64,000 nt of DNA from Afipia sp. (GTDB lineage: Bacteria > Pseudomonadota > Alphaproteobacteria > Rhizobiales > Xanthobacteraceae), in the NCBI GenBank assembly GCA_017308595.1, contig JAFKER010000006.1, forward strand, positions 1-64,000, in the 5' to 3' direction. Under the pieces are notes generated by a model, which did not search any database, had not been told where the DNA came from, and saw only the letters and a list, made by a program, of their open reading frames with translations. Position numbers and translations under genes: made by a program. Every line of letters begins with the position of its first letter. The first letter of the stretch is position 1. Below, in pieces: positions 26,495 to 34,219 of this stretch.

Positions 26495-27796
26495 ATGGTC
26501 GAACCGATCATGTATTTGGCGATCGGTTTTCTGGTTTCGATGCTGTTCGGTCTGATGATCGTACCGCTGGTGCATAACCGTGCGGTCCGGCTCACGACCA
26601 AGCGCCTCGAAGCCGCGACCCCCCTGTCGATGGCCGAAATTCAGGCCGACAAGGACCAGCTGCGCGCCGAATTCGCGATGTCCGCGCGACGGCTCGAAAT
26701 GAGCGTCGAGCAGCTCAAGAACAAGACCTCAAGCCAGCTTGCCGAACTCGGCAAGAAATCGGACGCGATCAACCGCCTGAAGATCGAACTCGGCGAGAAG
26801 AACGCCGCGATCTTCGCGCTGGAGGCCCGCGAGAAGGCGCTGAAGGATCAGCTCCGCACCACGGAAGAAGAATTCACGACGAAGACGCAATCGCTGCGCA
26901 CCGCCGAACAGCAACTGGCCGACAAGCAAGCCGATCTCGGCAAGCTCACCAGCGAACTTTCCGAACGCGCGATGACGGCCGACAGCCGTCAGGTCGAACT
27001 GGTCGCGGTCCGCAGCCAGATCGAAATGCTGCAGAGCCGCGTCAACGACGCCGAAAAGGAAGTCGCCAGCAGCCAACAGCGCCTCACCGACCATCGCAAC
27101 GAAGCGGATATCGCCACCCGCGAATTGAGCGATGCGCGCGGGAAGGTCGAGAGCCTGAGCGGCAAGGTCGGTGATCTCGACCGGCAACTGGTGGTGCAGA
27201 CCAAGGAAACCGAACTGCTCTCGACCCGCGTCACCGATCTGGAAAACCGCCTCGCGATCCAGGGCAAGATCCTGGCCGAGCGCGAATACGAGAACAATCT
27301 CCTGCGCCAGCAGGTCGAGGCTGCGAAGCAAACCGAACAAAAGCTGCGCGAAGATGTGACGTCCGGAACCGGCAACTCCGCCGCAATGGACAAGCTGCGC
27401 TCCGAGAAAACAGCGCTCGAAGAGCAGCTCACGCTCGCCCGCGACGAGCGCGCCAAGCTCCAGCGCGACATCAATCTGATTCAGCAGCAGGCGGAAAGCT
27501 CATGGTCCACCGAGCGCATGGAAAATGCGCTGCTGCGCGAGCGGATCAATGACATTGCGGCGGAAGTCGCCAAGCTCGCCGTAACCCTCGAAGGTCCGGA
27601 CTCGCCGATTGAAGCGATCCTTGCGTCCGAAGACCACAAACCGGCCATCAGCAGCATCGTCAAGGCGACCACGACGAATGGCGCAACGCCGAACGGGGCT
27701 GCTGCGAACGGGACCGCCACGGAAGCACGCGGCACGCTCGCGGAACGAATTCGGGCCCTCCAGACCCATGCTTCGCGGGCCCGTCAGCCGGGCTAG
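26495..27796 (+). CDS. Membrane-anchored coiled-coil protein of unknown function
   Basis: The 433-aa protein opens with one membrane helix (MYLAIGFLVSMLFGLMIVPL, about 6-25) and a basic stop (HNRAVRLTTKRLE). About 330 residues of near-continuous coiled coil follow (for example AEFAMSARRLEMSVEQLKN, LRSEKTALEEQLTLARDER). An alanine/threonine/asparagine-rich tail ends near RALQTHASRARQPG. Similar proteins appear in Bradyrhizobium relatives without a known role. The topology (cytosolic rod tethered to the inner membrane) suggests scaffolding, shape or polar organisation, but this is inference. tRNA-Val follows 122 bp downstream. Confidence 0.8.
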   Translation: MVEPIMYLAIGFLVSMLFGLMIVPLVHNRAVRLTTKRLEAATPLSMAEIQADKDQLRAEFAMSARRLEMSVEQLKNKTSSQLAELGKKSDAINRLKIELGEKNAAIFALEAREKALKDQLRTTEEEFTTKTQSLRTAEQQLADKQADLGKLTSELSERAMTADSRQVELVAVRSQIEMLQSRVNDAEKEVASSQQRLTDHRNEADIATRELSDARGKVESLSGKVGDLDRQLVVQTKETELLSTRVTDLENRLAIQGKILAEREYENNLLRQQVEAAKQTEQKLREDVTSGTGNSAAMDKLRSEKTALEEQLTLARDERAKLQRDINLIQQQAESSWSTERMENALLRERINDIAAEVAKLAVTLEGPDSPIEAILASEDHKPAISSIVKATTTNGATPNGAAANGTATEARGTLAERIRALQTHASRARQPG

Positions 27797-27918
27797 CAGG
27801 ACGATCCGGTACCAACAGCAGGTTCTGAGCCGAATTCTGCAGGACATGGGCTGGCTGCGCTTGACACCCCTGCCCCTGCTTCCGTAAATCCCCGCTCCGA
27901 AAGACATCCGGTGGTTCC

Positions 27919-27993
27919 GGGCGCATAGCTCAGCGGGAGAGCGTTCCCTTCACACGGGAGAGGTCCAAGGTTCGATCCCTTGTGCGCCCACCA
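27919..27993 (+). tRNA. tRNA-Val (CAC)
   Basis: GGGCGCA pairs with TGCGCCC, with discriminator A and encoded CCA. The D-arm is GCTCAGC-GGGA-GAGC, the anticodon loop is TTCACAC giving CAC, and the T-arm is CAAGG-TTCGATC-CCTTG. Its 3' end is duplicated, imperfectly, at 30866-30888, which marks it as the target of an old insertion. Confidence 0.95.
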
Positions 27994-28170
27994 TACAAAC
28001 CCAATAAAATCAGGAATTTCTCACTGGGCGATGCCGCTGCCATGCGGCAAGTAGCGGCGAACGCGTGCGGAACATGACGTTCCGATCCGGGGAAAATCCG
28101 GGGAGAATGTTCGCGGGCTGTTCACCGCCTTAAAGGCTGCGGCACGTTTGCCGTCATTTTGCCTGACGAT

Positions 28171-28202
28171 TGAAGCGTTACTCTTGTGAAGCGTTACTCT
28201 TG
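28171..28202. repeat. Perfect 16-bp tandem duplication
   Basis: TGAAGCGTTACTCTTG occurs twice in direct tandem (28171-28186 and 28187-28202). It lies in the 478-bp stretch between tRNA-Val and the first small gene, which otherwise shows no gene; 28080-28100 also repeats ATCCGGGGA twice. Confidence 0.8.
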
Positions 28203-28471
28203 GGCGGAACGAGATCGCATCGCAGAGATTATGGGCATGTCCGAAAGGACACCACGAGCATGCGCCCCTGGCCGCGTCGGGTTCGGCCTCCCCCGCTTTC
28301 CCGGCGCGGCTTGTTCGTTCGCTCGATATTGTTCCGTTCCATACTCGAAATAAAAGACTCGCTATCCCCTCTCAATGCGCGCACGCTTTGACCATCACCG
28401 CCCGGATCGTGGCTTTTATCGGTGATGAGATCGCCACTTGCGCTCCCACCCAATTTCAAAAGGAGCGCGAT

Positions 28472-28582
28472 ATGTCTGCACTTCTCAAACGTGATTTGGT
28501 TGAACGTTGCCTCATGAGCGCTGTTGCGCTTGGGGTCATCATGCTCATCGGCGTGGGAATTTACGCGCTCCTGATATCGTGA
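28472..28582 (+). CDS. 36-aa single-pass membrane peptide
   Basis: The ATG at 28472 has AAAGGAG nine bases upstream. The peptide starts MSALLKRDLVERCLMSAV and contains one hydrophobic helix (VALGVIMLIGVGIYALLI) that runs to the C-terminus. No family is recognised. It lies 13 bases upstream of the 71-aa gene on the same strand, so the two are likely co-transcribed. A longer frame from 28388 lacks a ribosome-binding site. Confidence 0.45.
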   Translation: MSALLKRDLVERCLMSAVALGVIMLIGVGIYALLIS

Positions 28583-28595
28583 GGGGGAGGCCGCT

Positions 28596-28811
28596 ATGCC
28601 TCGCACCATCAAAACCAGATGGTCCGTCGAAGACGGAACGCGGCTCAGAGCCTTGGCATCTTCCGGCGCCTCCATCGCCCGAATCTCGGCAGCGCTCAAT
28701 AGACCGATGAGCGGAGTTCGCAGGAAGGCCCGTGAGCTCGGAATAGCATTGCAGACGGTAAGACAAGCAAGAGCGAGGTTACGACAGATTGGGATAAGCG
28801 ACGGGCCGTAA
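28596..28811 (+). CDS. 71-aa SANT/Myb-like small DNA-binding protein
   Basis: GGGGGAGG precedes the ATG. The sequence TRWSVEDGTRLRALASSGAS then ARISAALNRPMSGVRRKARE has the three-helix outline (W at the start, then an HTH with RKARELGI as recognition end) of small SANT/Myb-like proteins found in many copies in Bradyrhizobium relatives. It probably binds DNA; the target is unknown. It is convergent with the 55-aa gene. Confidence 0.65.
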   Translation: MPRTIKTRWSVEDGTRLRALASSGASIARISAALNRPMSGVRRKARELGIALQTVRQARARLRQIGISDGP

Positions 28812-28823
28812 CTGGCGCGCGTC

Positions 28824-28991
28824 TCAATGAGTAGAGGATTTATGCCACTTCTCCAGATCGGGCCTCTGGGGTTCTTTCTCATCCGGGTTTTGCGAGGTTT
28901 GGCCCGGCCTCTTCCACGGCTCATTCGTTCCCTTACTCGGAGCCCGATCGTTGTCTTTGTCTTGGGTGTCTCGATGGGATGTTTTGACCAT
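28824..28991 (-). CDS. 55-aa polar, probably disordered protein
   Basis: On the minus strand an ATG at 28991 has AAGGAG eight bases upstream. The product (MVKTSHRDTQDKDNDRAPSK, NEPWKRPGQTSQNPD, RPDLEKWHKSSTH) is rich in polar and charged residues with no hydrophobic core. It resembles short stress- or accessory-type proteins in Rhizobiales by its WKRPGQTSQ and DLEKW stretches. It lies 12 bases after the 75-aa gene on the same strand, so the two form a mini-operon. The function is unknown. Confidence 0.6.
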   Translation of the reverse strand: MVKTSHRDTQDKDNDRAPSKGTNEPWKRPGQTSQNPDEKEPQRPDLEKWHKSSTH

Positions 28992-29003
28992 TTGACATGC
29001 TCC

Positions 29004-29231
29004 TTAAACTAAAAAGAATTGCGGTCGCGACCTCAGCTGCTCTTCCGCGGTCTTCGCAGCTCGATAATCATCCAAAAACGCGACGTTGGAGTACGCTCCC
29101 TGTTTCGCGAGAAGATGATAAATGCTGCCAATGTGCCTCAGCCAAAACTTCAGCGGACTCGGCGGCAGCCGCGGAGCTTCCAATATCGTTTTCTTGGCGT
29201 GAGCCATCAGGTAGTGGGTAGCGTCTGACAT
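29004..29231 (-). CDS. 75-aa hypothetical protein
   Basis: The 75-aa protein (MSDATHYLMAHAKKTILEAP, then LKFWLRHIGSIYHLLAKQG and AFLDDYRAAKTAEEQLRSR) looks like a compact, folded helical protein. Aromatic and basic residues are mixed, with no signal or membrane segment. The ribosome-binding site is weak (AGGAGT about 16 bases upstream). A short inverted repeat, GCAGGA-N11-TCCTGC at 29232-29254, abuts the start codon and could be a control site. It leads a two-gene run with the 55-aa gene. No family recognised. Confidence 0.55.
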   Translation of the reverse strand: MSDATHYLMAHAKKTILEAPRLPPSPLKFWLRHIGSIYHLLAKQGAYSNVAFLDDYRAAKTAEEQLRSRPQFFLV

Positions 29232-29408
29232 GCAGGACTAACAGGGACTCCTGCACAGTGTTCCTGGCGAATTTGCCGAGCGCGAAGATATGGAACTCCA
29301 GCACCGGTGATCTGTTCGATAAGACCGAAGGAGGAAGATCATCATGAGCCGCCGCCCGCTACGGTGACGGCATTGGCGGCGCGAGGATCCATTTCCGGAG
29401 GCAGCATT

Positions 29409-30566
29409 CTATCGCCGTCGGAGAATGCGCCTTGCCACCTTTTTTCCGCGATGAGCCCACGCGAGGCCGGTTGCCAGCGCTCGTGTCCCTCGCCTGTTAG
29501 CGCCAATCACCAGGTGCCCCATTGTCATCCTGGCATTCCAAAGATCGCGCACGACGTGGTCGAGGGCGACGGTGGCGGCATCCATCTCCGCGAATTCACT
29601 TTGAGCGTAGAATCTTTCGACGACGAGATATTCCAGCACGATTCCCGGGCTGTACCGGCGCCATTTCTCGGAATATGCACATTTAGGAGTGAACGCGACC
29701 GACCCGCTGGAGATATTGATGCTTAGTGCGATCGGCTCGCCATCGAGAAGCAAACTGTCGATGATGCAGCGGGCTTGCCCTTCGCTATTGCCGCTGAAGG
29801 CGTGACGGGCGAATAGTTCGTGCTCTTTCGCAGACAGAAACGCGGTACCGTAGTCACCTTTCCAACCAGCCGCCTCAAGTTCGAGAAACTGATCAAGCCT
29901 TTGGCGCACCCTGATCGGTTCGGTAGCCCGTTCAAAAGCCAGTTCGCCGCATTCGTGCAGCCGTCTCAAGTTGCGCTGGATGTCTTTCAGGCGCTTCCTG
30001 GGAATGACCTTCGCGCAATGCGCATCAAAGCCGCCAGCAACACCTGTGAGATGTGGACGATCGTATGGTGCGGCTGTGGCCGTCGTTATTCCCCGGTCCG
30101 CGCATTCGCTCTCGATCAGGCACTTCAGCCGGCTGTTCAGATCGAAATTCGGGAGCATCCATATGCGGGGGGCTTTGCCCGACAAGATAGTATCCAGCCA
30201 CGCACCGATTACCTCACCGGCACGTTCGCGCGCCACGAGAGGATGTCCGCTGAACTGATAAAGGTTGGATGCCCCATGGGCCACGCTGGATGCTAACGGT
30301 AGCAGGTTATATTGCCGAAAGGGAAATAGCCCGGCCAGTTCGCCGCGCTCATCCGTTACGCAGACAGCCTTTACACCTGCGGCCGCATCGATTGTCGTCA
30401 GTCCCGCCAGGACATACTGACGAGCATAGAATGGATTTTCACTCAGTGCCGCGGCAGAAAGCCGGTCCCATGCATCGGCGTCCAGTGCCGATATTCCATC
30501 GGCGTCGACCACATGAGTGTGGAGCCTGTCCGGCGCACCCATGATGTTCGGCATGGCACGCAGCAT
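29409..30566 (-). CDS. FemAB/CelD-like GNAT-fold acyltransferase
   Basis: The 385-aa protein has the FemAB/BcsL (CelD) layout, two GNAT-like halves. RKRLKDIQRNLRRLHECGEL is the typical basic helix, FLELEAAGWKGDYGTAFLS is the family motif before the second half, and ALSINISSGSVAFTPKCAYS the acyl-CoA fold strand. Such enzymes act on polysaccharide, lipid or peptidoglycan precursors; the substrate here is unknown. The start is uncertain: the ATG at 30566 has AAGGA directly against it, while the ATGs at 30554 and 30542 are downstream alternatives. It is the main cargo of the tRNA-Val insertion. Confidence 0.75.
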   Translation of the reverse strand: MLRAMPNIMGAPDRLHTHVVDADGISALDADAWDRLSAAALSENPFYARQYVLAGLTTIDAAAGVKAVCVTDERGELAGLFPFRQYNLLPLASSVAHGASNLYQFSGHPLVARERAGEVIGAWLDTILSGKAPRIWMLPNFDLNSRLKCLIESECADRGITTATAAPYDRPHLTGVAGGFDAHCAKVIPRKRLKDIQRNLRRLHECGELAFERATEPIRVRQRLDQFLELEAAGWKGDYGTAFLSAKEHELFARHAFSGNSEGQARCIIDSLLLDGEPIALSINISSGSVAFTPKCAYSEKWRRYSPGIVLEYLVVERFYAQSEFAEMDAATVALDHVVRDLWNARMTMGHLVIGANRRGTRALATGLAWAHRGKKVARRILRRR

Positions 30567-30865
30567 TCCTTAAGACCCCTATGCATTCCTTGAGAAGACA
30601 GGAACCGTACAATGCGCTTTTACCATTGCAACCGTTGCAAGGTGCGTCGGTAGTGATGCGGCAATAGGTCTCGAATAATTCCGAACGCGCGGTCAACCGG
30701 CGTTCGAGACGCAGATAACGGGAAGGTTCGTTCTTAACATCTGCGCGGGCATCGACAGGTTCAGGGATCGGTCCTGTCGCGTTGAGCGGGATCACGACGA
30801 CGACGCACTCAGCCCCAACGTCGCGTTATGGCTCGCGCCGATCCGAGATTGAGAATTCCCAATCG

Positions 30866-30888
30866 TCGATCCCTTGCGCGCCCGCCAT
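30866..30888 (+). repeat. Degenerate copy of the tRNA-Val 3' end (candidate att site)
   Basis: TCGATCCCTTGCGCGCCCGC continuing CAT matches 27972-27994 in 21 of 23 positions, in the same orientation. The surrounding 30567-31066 holds no gene I can support; a 118-aa minus-strand frame at 30439-30795 has a plausible first half but overlaps the acyltransferase. Confidence 0.6.
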
Positions 30889-31066
30889 TTCAGCCCGATC
30901 CCGTCGGACGATTCGTCCAACAGGACCAACCGCGATGCGTGCTGCGGACAGGCAGCACGACATCACGCGCATTGCAGCCCCAGACCTGCCCGGTCCTGAA
31001 GCCCTGCTGCCGTGAAGGATATATTCCGGATTGAAATCGTTCCGGCGCGCGTATGGCGGTCTTTCG

Positions 31067-31228
31067 TCAGTCGAAGGCTGCCTTGACCGTCGCGTACCTG
31101 CTATTCATCGTCGTGCCGATACCATTCACGGCGACAAGGATCGTGATGGCAATTCCAGCCGCGATCAGAGCGTATTCAATCGACGTTGCACCACTCTCGC
31201 TACGAATAAAATCCGATACCAATTTCAT
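31067..31228 (-). CDS. Flp-family type IVb pilin
   Basis: The 53-aa product reads MKLVSDFIRSESGATSIEYA then LIAAGIAITILVAVNGIG. This is a Flp/Fap pilin: a short basic leader, cleavage after Gly in SGATSIEYAL, the Glu-Tyr pair at mature positions 5 and 6, then the hydrophobic helix. Pilins of this family form tight-adherence or Flp pili after processing by a CpaA/TadV peptidase. No cpa/tad assembly genes are in the window, so this is an isolated pilin gene. It sits just outside the tRNA-Val insertion. Confidence 0.88.
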   Translation of the reverse strand: MKLVSDFIRSESGATSIEYALIAAGIAITILVAVNGIGTTMNSRYATVKAAFD

Positions 31229-31349
31229 TGGTCAAACCTCTGTGCATTTCTTGCAAATGACCGCCGCGACGCAGCTATTCTTGACAGACCGCGGCTAATC
31301 TATCGGCAAGAAGCTGAGGAAGACTTAACTAAACATTTTCATGATACCG

Positions 31350-31373
31350 CCCCGGCAAGATCGCGAGCCGGGG
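31350..31373 (-). terminator. Hairpin after the 71-aa gene
   Basis: CCCCGGC and GCCGGGG pair around AAGATCGCGA directly downstream of the minus-strand gene ending at 31374. No clear T-run follows, so its strength is uncertain. Confidence 0.5.
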
Positions 31374-31589
31374 TTAGATTCTGGCCGACTTCAGCGCGAG
31401 CAACGCCAGCAGTTTCATCCGTTCGGGATCACGCTCGCCCTGCGATGCAAGCTCGACGATGTTCTTCGCCAAGGCCTGCACCCGCGCCGACCCGACCGGA
31501 AACGGCAAGGTCTCGACCGCTTCTTCAAAAGCGCGCGTCATGCTGGCGATGGTGTCCGGGCTGAAAGAGGAGCCCTGGAAGACGGTCAT
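31374..31589 (-). CDS. 71-aa conserved hypothetical protein
   Basis: A small helical protein (MTVFQGSSFSPDTIASMTRA, VETLPFPVGSARVQALAKNI, ELASQGERDPERMKLLALLA) with no signal or membrane segment. The composition and ordered helix pattern suggest a real gene, and short proteins of this kind recur in Bradyrhizobium relatives. No function is known. It lies between the ThDP enzyme gene and the pilin on the same strand and is followed by a hairpin. Confidence 0.65.
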   Translation of the reverse strand: MTVFQGSSFSPDTIASMTRAFEEAVETLPFPVGSARVQALAKNIVELASQGERDPERMKLLALLALKSARI

Positions 31590-31665
31590 ATTGAAAAACC
31601 CAGCGAGAATGCGTGTGCGAAGTCAACGCAGAAGCATCCTGCCGGGTTCCGTCTGAAACTGGCCG

Positions 31666-33210
31666 TTACATCACCACTTCGATCAGCCGCGGCCCCTTCT
31701 CGCGCATCGAATCAGCCAGCGCCCGCGAGAAATCCTCGGCGGTCCTGACCGATATCGCCGTCACGCCCATGCCGTTCGCGAGCGACACCCAATTGAGCGA
31801 GGGATTGTCGAGGTTGAGCATGTCGAGCGCCTTGCGGCCCGGCTCACCGGCGTCGACGCCGGCGAATTCGCCCTTCAGAATTTGATAGGTGCGGTTGGCG
31901 AAGACGATGGTGGTGACGTCGAGGCCTTCGCGTGCCTGCGTCCACAGCGATTGCAGCGTGTACATGGCGCTGCCGTCACCGACCATGCAGATCACCTTGC
32001 GGTCCGGACATGCGACCGCCGCACCCGTCGCCACCGGTGTCGAGAAGCCGATCGATCCACCCATGTTCTGCAGCCAGTCGTGCGGTGCCGCCCCTGCCGT
32101 CGGCGGGAAAAAGCCGCGGCCAGTGGTGATCGATTCATCGACCACGATGGCGTTCTCGGGGATGGCCACCGCAATCGCCTGCGCGATCGATGCGTGAGTA
32201 AGCGCACCGGTCGGCTTGACCAGTTCAGCGAGCTTTTGCGGCTTCACGTCGGTTGCCTTGGCGCCGAGCGCATCGGCCAGCGCGTGCAGCGCCGCGACGG
32301 AATTCTCGCCGGCTGCGGTCATGCGATGAACCTCGCAGCCTTCCGGCTTCAGCAGACTCGGCTTGTTCGGATAGGCGAAGAACGCCACCGGATCATTGGT
32401 CTCGACCAGAACGATGTGGCGGAAATTCTTCAGGATCGGCAGGGCCTGTTCGATCACATACGGAATGCGGTCGATCGAGAAGCGCCCGCGTCCGCGCGCC
32501 ATACGCGGATTGTAGGTCTGGCCCATCACCTTGCATCCGGTCTTGCCGCTGATGCGCGCGGCGAGTTCAAGGCCTTCTTCGGTGAGCGCCTTGCCCGTCA
32601 AAAGCAGCAGCGTCTGTTCGCCGCCGCGCAGAACGCGCGCGGCTTCGTCGACCGCGCTCGGCGAGTAACTGGCGCGCTGCGAATCTTCCGGCACGTGCGC
32701 AATACCGTCGGCTTCGTTCCAGGCGGTGTCGGCGGGCAGAATAAGCGTCGCGATCTGGCCGGGATGGCTGCGGGCTGCCGCGATCGCAGCTGCGCCATCC
32801 TTCGCGATGGACTTCGAATCCGGCGAGGTGCGAACCCAGGCCGACATCGGCCGGGCGAGACCTTCAATATCCGACGTCAGCGGCGCGTTGTATTCGATGT
32901 GGTAGGTCGCGTGCTGTCCGACGATGTTGACAATACCGGAATGCGCCTTCTTCGCGTTGTGTAGATTGGCGAGACCGTTGGCGAGACCGGGGCCCAGATG
33001 CAGCAGCGTCGATGCCGGCTTTCCGGCCATCCGGTAATATCCGTCCGCAGCACCTGTCACGACACCTTCGAACAGTCCAAGCACGCAACGCATGCCGTCG
33101 ACCCGATCCAGCGCGGCGACAAAATGCATCTCCGATGTTCCCGGATTGGTGAAGCAGACATTCACGTCGCCCGCGACCAATGTTCGCACCAGACTTTCCG
33201 CACCGTTCAT
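31666..33210 (-). CDS. Thiamine-diphosphate-dependent enzyme, IlvB-like
   Basis: The 514-aa protein has the three-domain ThDP fold. The N-terminal PYR domain has the cofactor Glu in NPGTSEMHFV and LGPGLANGLANLHNA. A middle domain follows, and the C-terminal PP domain has the metal site CMVGDGSAMYTLQSLWTQ then IVFANRTYQIL. It resembles acetolactate synthase large subunits and benzoylformate-type decarboxylases. No small regulatory subunit is adjacent and it is shorter than true IlvB, so a catabolic carboligase or decarboxylase is as likely. The ATG at 33210 (MNGAESLVRTL) is chosen over 33279 because family members start here. Confidence 0.82.
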   Translation of the reverse strand: MNGAESLVRTLVAGDVNVCFTNPGTSEMHFVAALDRVDGMRCVLGLFEGVVTGAADGYYRMAGKPASTLLHLGPGLANGLANLHNAKKAHSGIVNIVGQHATYHIEYNAPLTSDIEGLARPMSAWVRTSPDSKSIAKDGAAAIAAARSHPGQIATLILPADTAWNEADGIAHVPEDSQRASYSPSAVDEAARVLRGGEQTLLLLTGKALTEEGLELAARISGKTGCKVMGQTYNPRMARGRGRFSIDRIPYVIEQALPILKNFRHIVLVETNDPVAFFAYPNKPSLLKPEGCEVHRMTAAGENSVAALHALADALGAKATDVKPQKLAELVKPTGALTHASIAQAIAVAIPENAIVVDESITTGRGFFPPTAGAAPHDWLQNMGGSIGFSTPVATGAAVACPDRKVICMVGDGSAMYTLQSLWTQAREGLDVTTIVFANRTYQILKGEFAGVDAGEPGRKALDMLNLDNPSLNWVSLANGMGVTAISVRTAEDFSRALADSMREKGPRLIEVVM

Positions 33211-33530
33211 CGTGTCACTCCCGTTCGCGTTTTTTGTTGAGATCGATCTACTGGATGAACCATCCTTATGACAGGTCATCGCAGGTTTCGGTAGGTTGGA
33301 TTAGCGGTATGACCGTGCACGCGGAACATGTCTCGCGGAAGTCACGCCCCGCACGGATAATGCCGCCGGTCGCGGTCATTCACGCGTCCGTGGGTTGCGG
33401 AAACAGGCAAATTGTGGCCTTTTCACGCGGGTTCGTGGCACCCGTGATCCGCATCCCAAAGCTTCCGACGACAGGGACCTGAGGCCACGTTATTTCCGCC
33501 CCGCTCTGACGATCACTTAAGAGGATTCTA
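33211..33530. other. Divergent promoter gap, no gene seen
   Basis: These 320 bases separate the divergent ThDP-enzyme and L,D-transpeptidase genes and must hold both promoters. I see no gene, clear promoter boxes or strong repeats here. Confidence 0.5.
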
Positions 33531-34100
33531 ATGACGCGCCTTTTGACCGTAATTTTTGCCGCCGTCGCCATCGCCGCCAGCACCGGCCTTGCGAAGGCGG
33601 ATGCGGAGTTCAATCCGCTGCTTCAGCTCTTCGGCGGCGGCGCGGGAAGCGGCACCGGCCCGATTCCGCGCACAACGGTCAGCTTCCAGGGCAACTATGC
33701 ACCGGGGACCATCATCGTCGATACCAAGGAGCGCCGCCTGTATCTGGTTCAGGAGGGCGGCCGCGCCCTGCGCTACGGTATTGGTGTTGGCCGCGACGGC
33801 TTCCGCTGGGGCGGCGTTCACCGCATCACCGCCAAGAAAGAATGGCCGAGCTGGACGCCGCCGGCACAGATGCTGCGCCGCCGTCCCGACCTGCCGCGCC
33901 ACATGGTGGGCGGCCCGGACAATCCGCTCGGCGCGCGCGCCATGTATCTCGGATCGACACTCTACCGTATTCACGGATCGAACGAGCCGGAGACGATCGG
34001 TCAGGCCGTCTCGTCGGGCTGCTTCCGGATGGTCAACGACGACGTCATCGACCTCTATAACCGGGTGCAGGTCGGCGCGACTGTGATCGTGAAGAATTGA
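33531..34100 (+). CDS. L,D-transpeptidase (YkuD domain)
   Basis: The 189-aa exported protein has a signal peptide (LLTVIFAAVAIAASTGLAKA, cut near residue 23). A YkuD catalytic domain follows with IIVDTKERRLYLVQ, YRIHGSNEPETIGQAVSSGC and CFRM, giving the conserved H-x14-17-S-x-G-C active site. Such enzymes form 3-3 peptidoglycan cross-links or anchor outer-membrane proteins in the periplasm. It stands alone on the plus strand and is followed by a hairpin. Confidence 0.92.
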   Translation: MTRLLTVIFAAVAIAASTGLAKADAEFNPLLQLFGGGAGSGTGPIPRTTVSFQGNYAPGTIIVDTKERRLYLVQEGGRALRYGIGVGRDGFRWGGVHRITAKKEWPSWTPPAQMLRRRPDLPRHMVGGPDNPLGARAMYLGSTLYRIHGSNEPETIGQAVSSGCFRMVNDDVIDLYNRVQVGATVIVKN

Positions 34101-34124
34101 AGCCAAAGCATCCAAACGGATCCA

Positions 34125-34158
34125 CAAGGCCGGCCCAGGTGGCCGGCCTTGTCATTTC
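34125..34158 (+). terminator. Strong hairpin after the L,D-transpeptidase
   Basis: CAAGGCCGGCC and GGCCGGCCTTG form an 11-bp stem around CAGGT, followed by TCATTTCTC. It ends the transpeptidase transcript before the DUF2927 gene. Confidence 0.8.
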
Positions 34159-34219
34159 TCAGCCCAATCGTGCCCGCTCTCTTGCGCATAGACGACGCGA
34201 CGGCTAGCTCTTTGCTGTC

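Larger units (their letters stand above)
27972..30888. mobile_element. Decayed tRNA-Val insertion, about 2.9 kb
   Basis: The 23 bp spanning the tRNA-Val 3' end and the next base (27972-27994) recur at 30866-30888 with two transitions. Between them lie four very small unknown genes, an acyltransferase, a 16-bp tandem duplication, and long non-coding stretches. No integrase remains. This fits the scar of an integrative element that has lost its recombinase. Direct repeats at tRNA ends are the accepted signature, but the repeat is degenerate, so the call is moderate. Confidence 0.6.

Noticed and set aside
28229-28924. 231-aa minus-strand frame
   Set aside because: It is antisense to three small genes that have ribosome-binding sites and coding-like products; its own sequence is low complexity.
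30439-30795. 118-aa minus-strand frame
   Set aside because: The first half looks plausible, but it overlaps the acyltransferase start by 128 bases and its tail is an out-of-frame reading, so I could not support it.
31325-31339. TTAA-N7-TTTT near the pilin gene as a CtrA box
   Set aside because: Two mismatches in the second half make it too weak, although CtrA control of pilins is known elsewhere.
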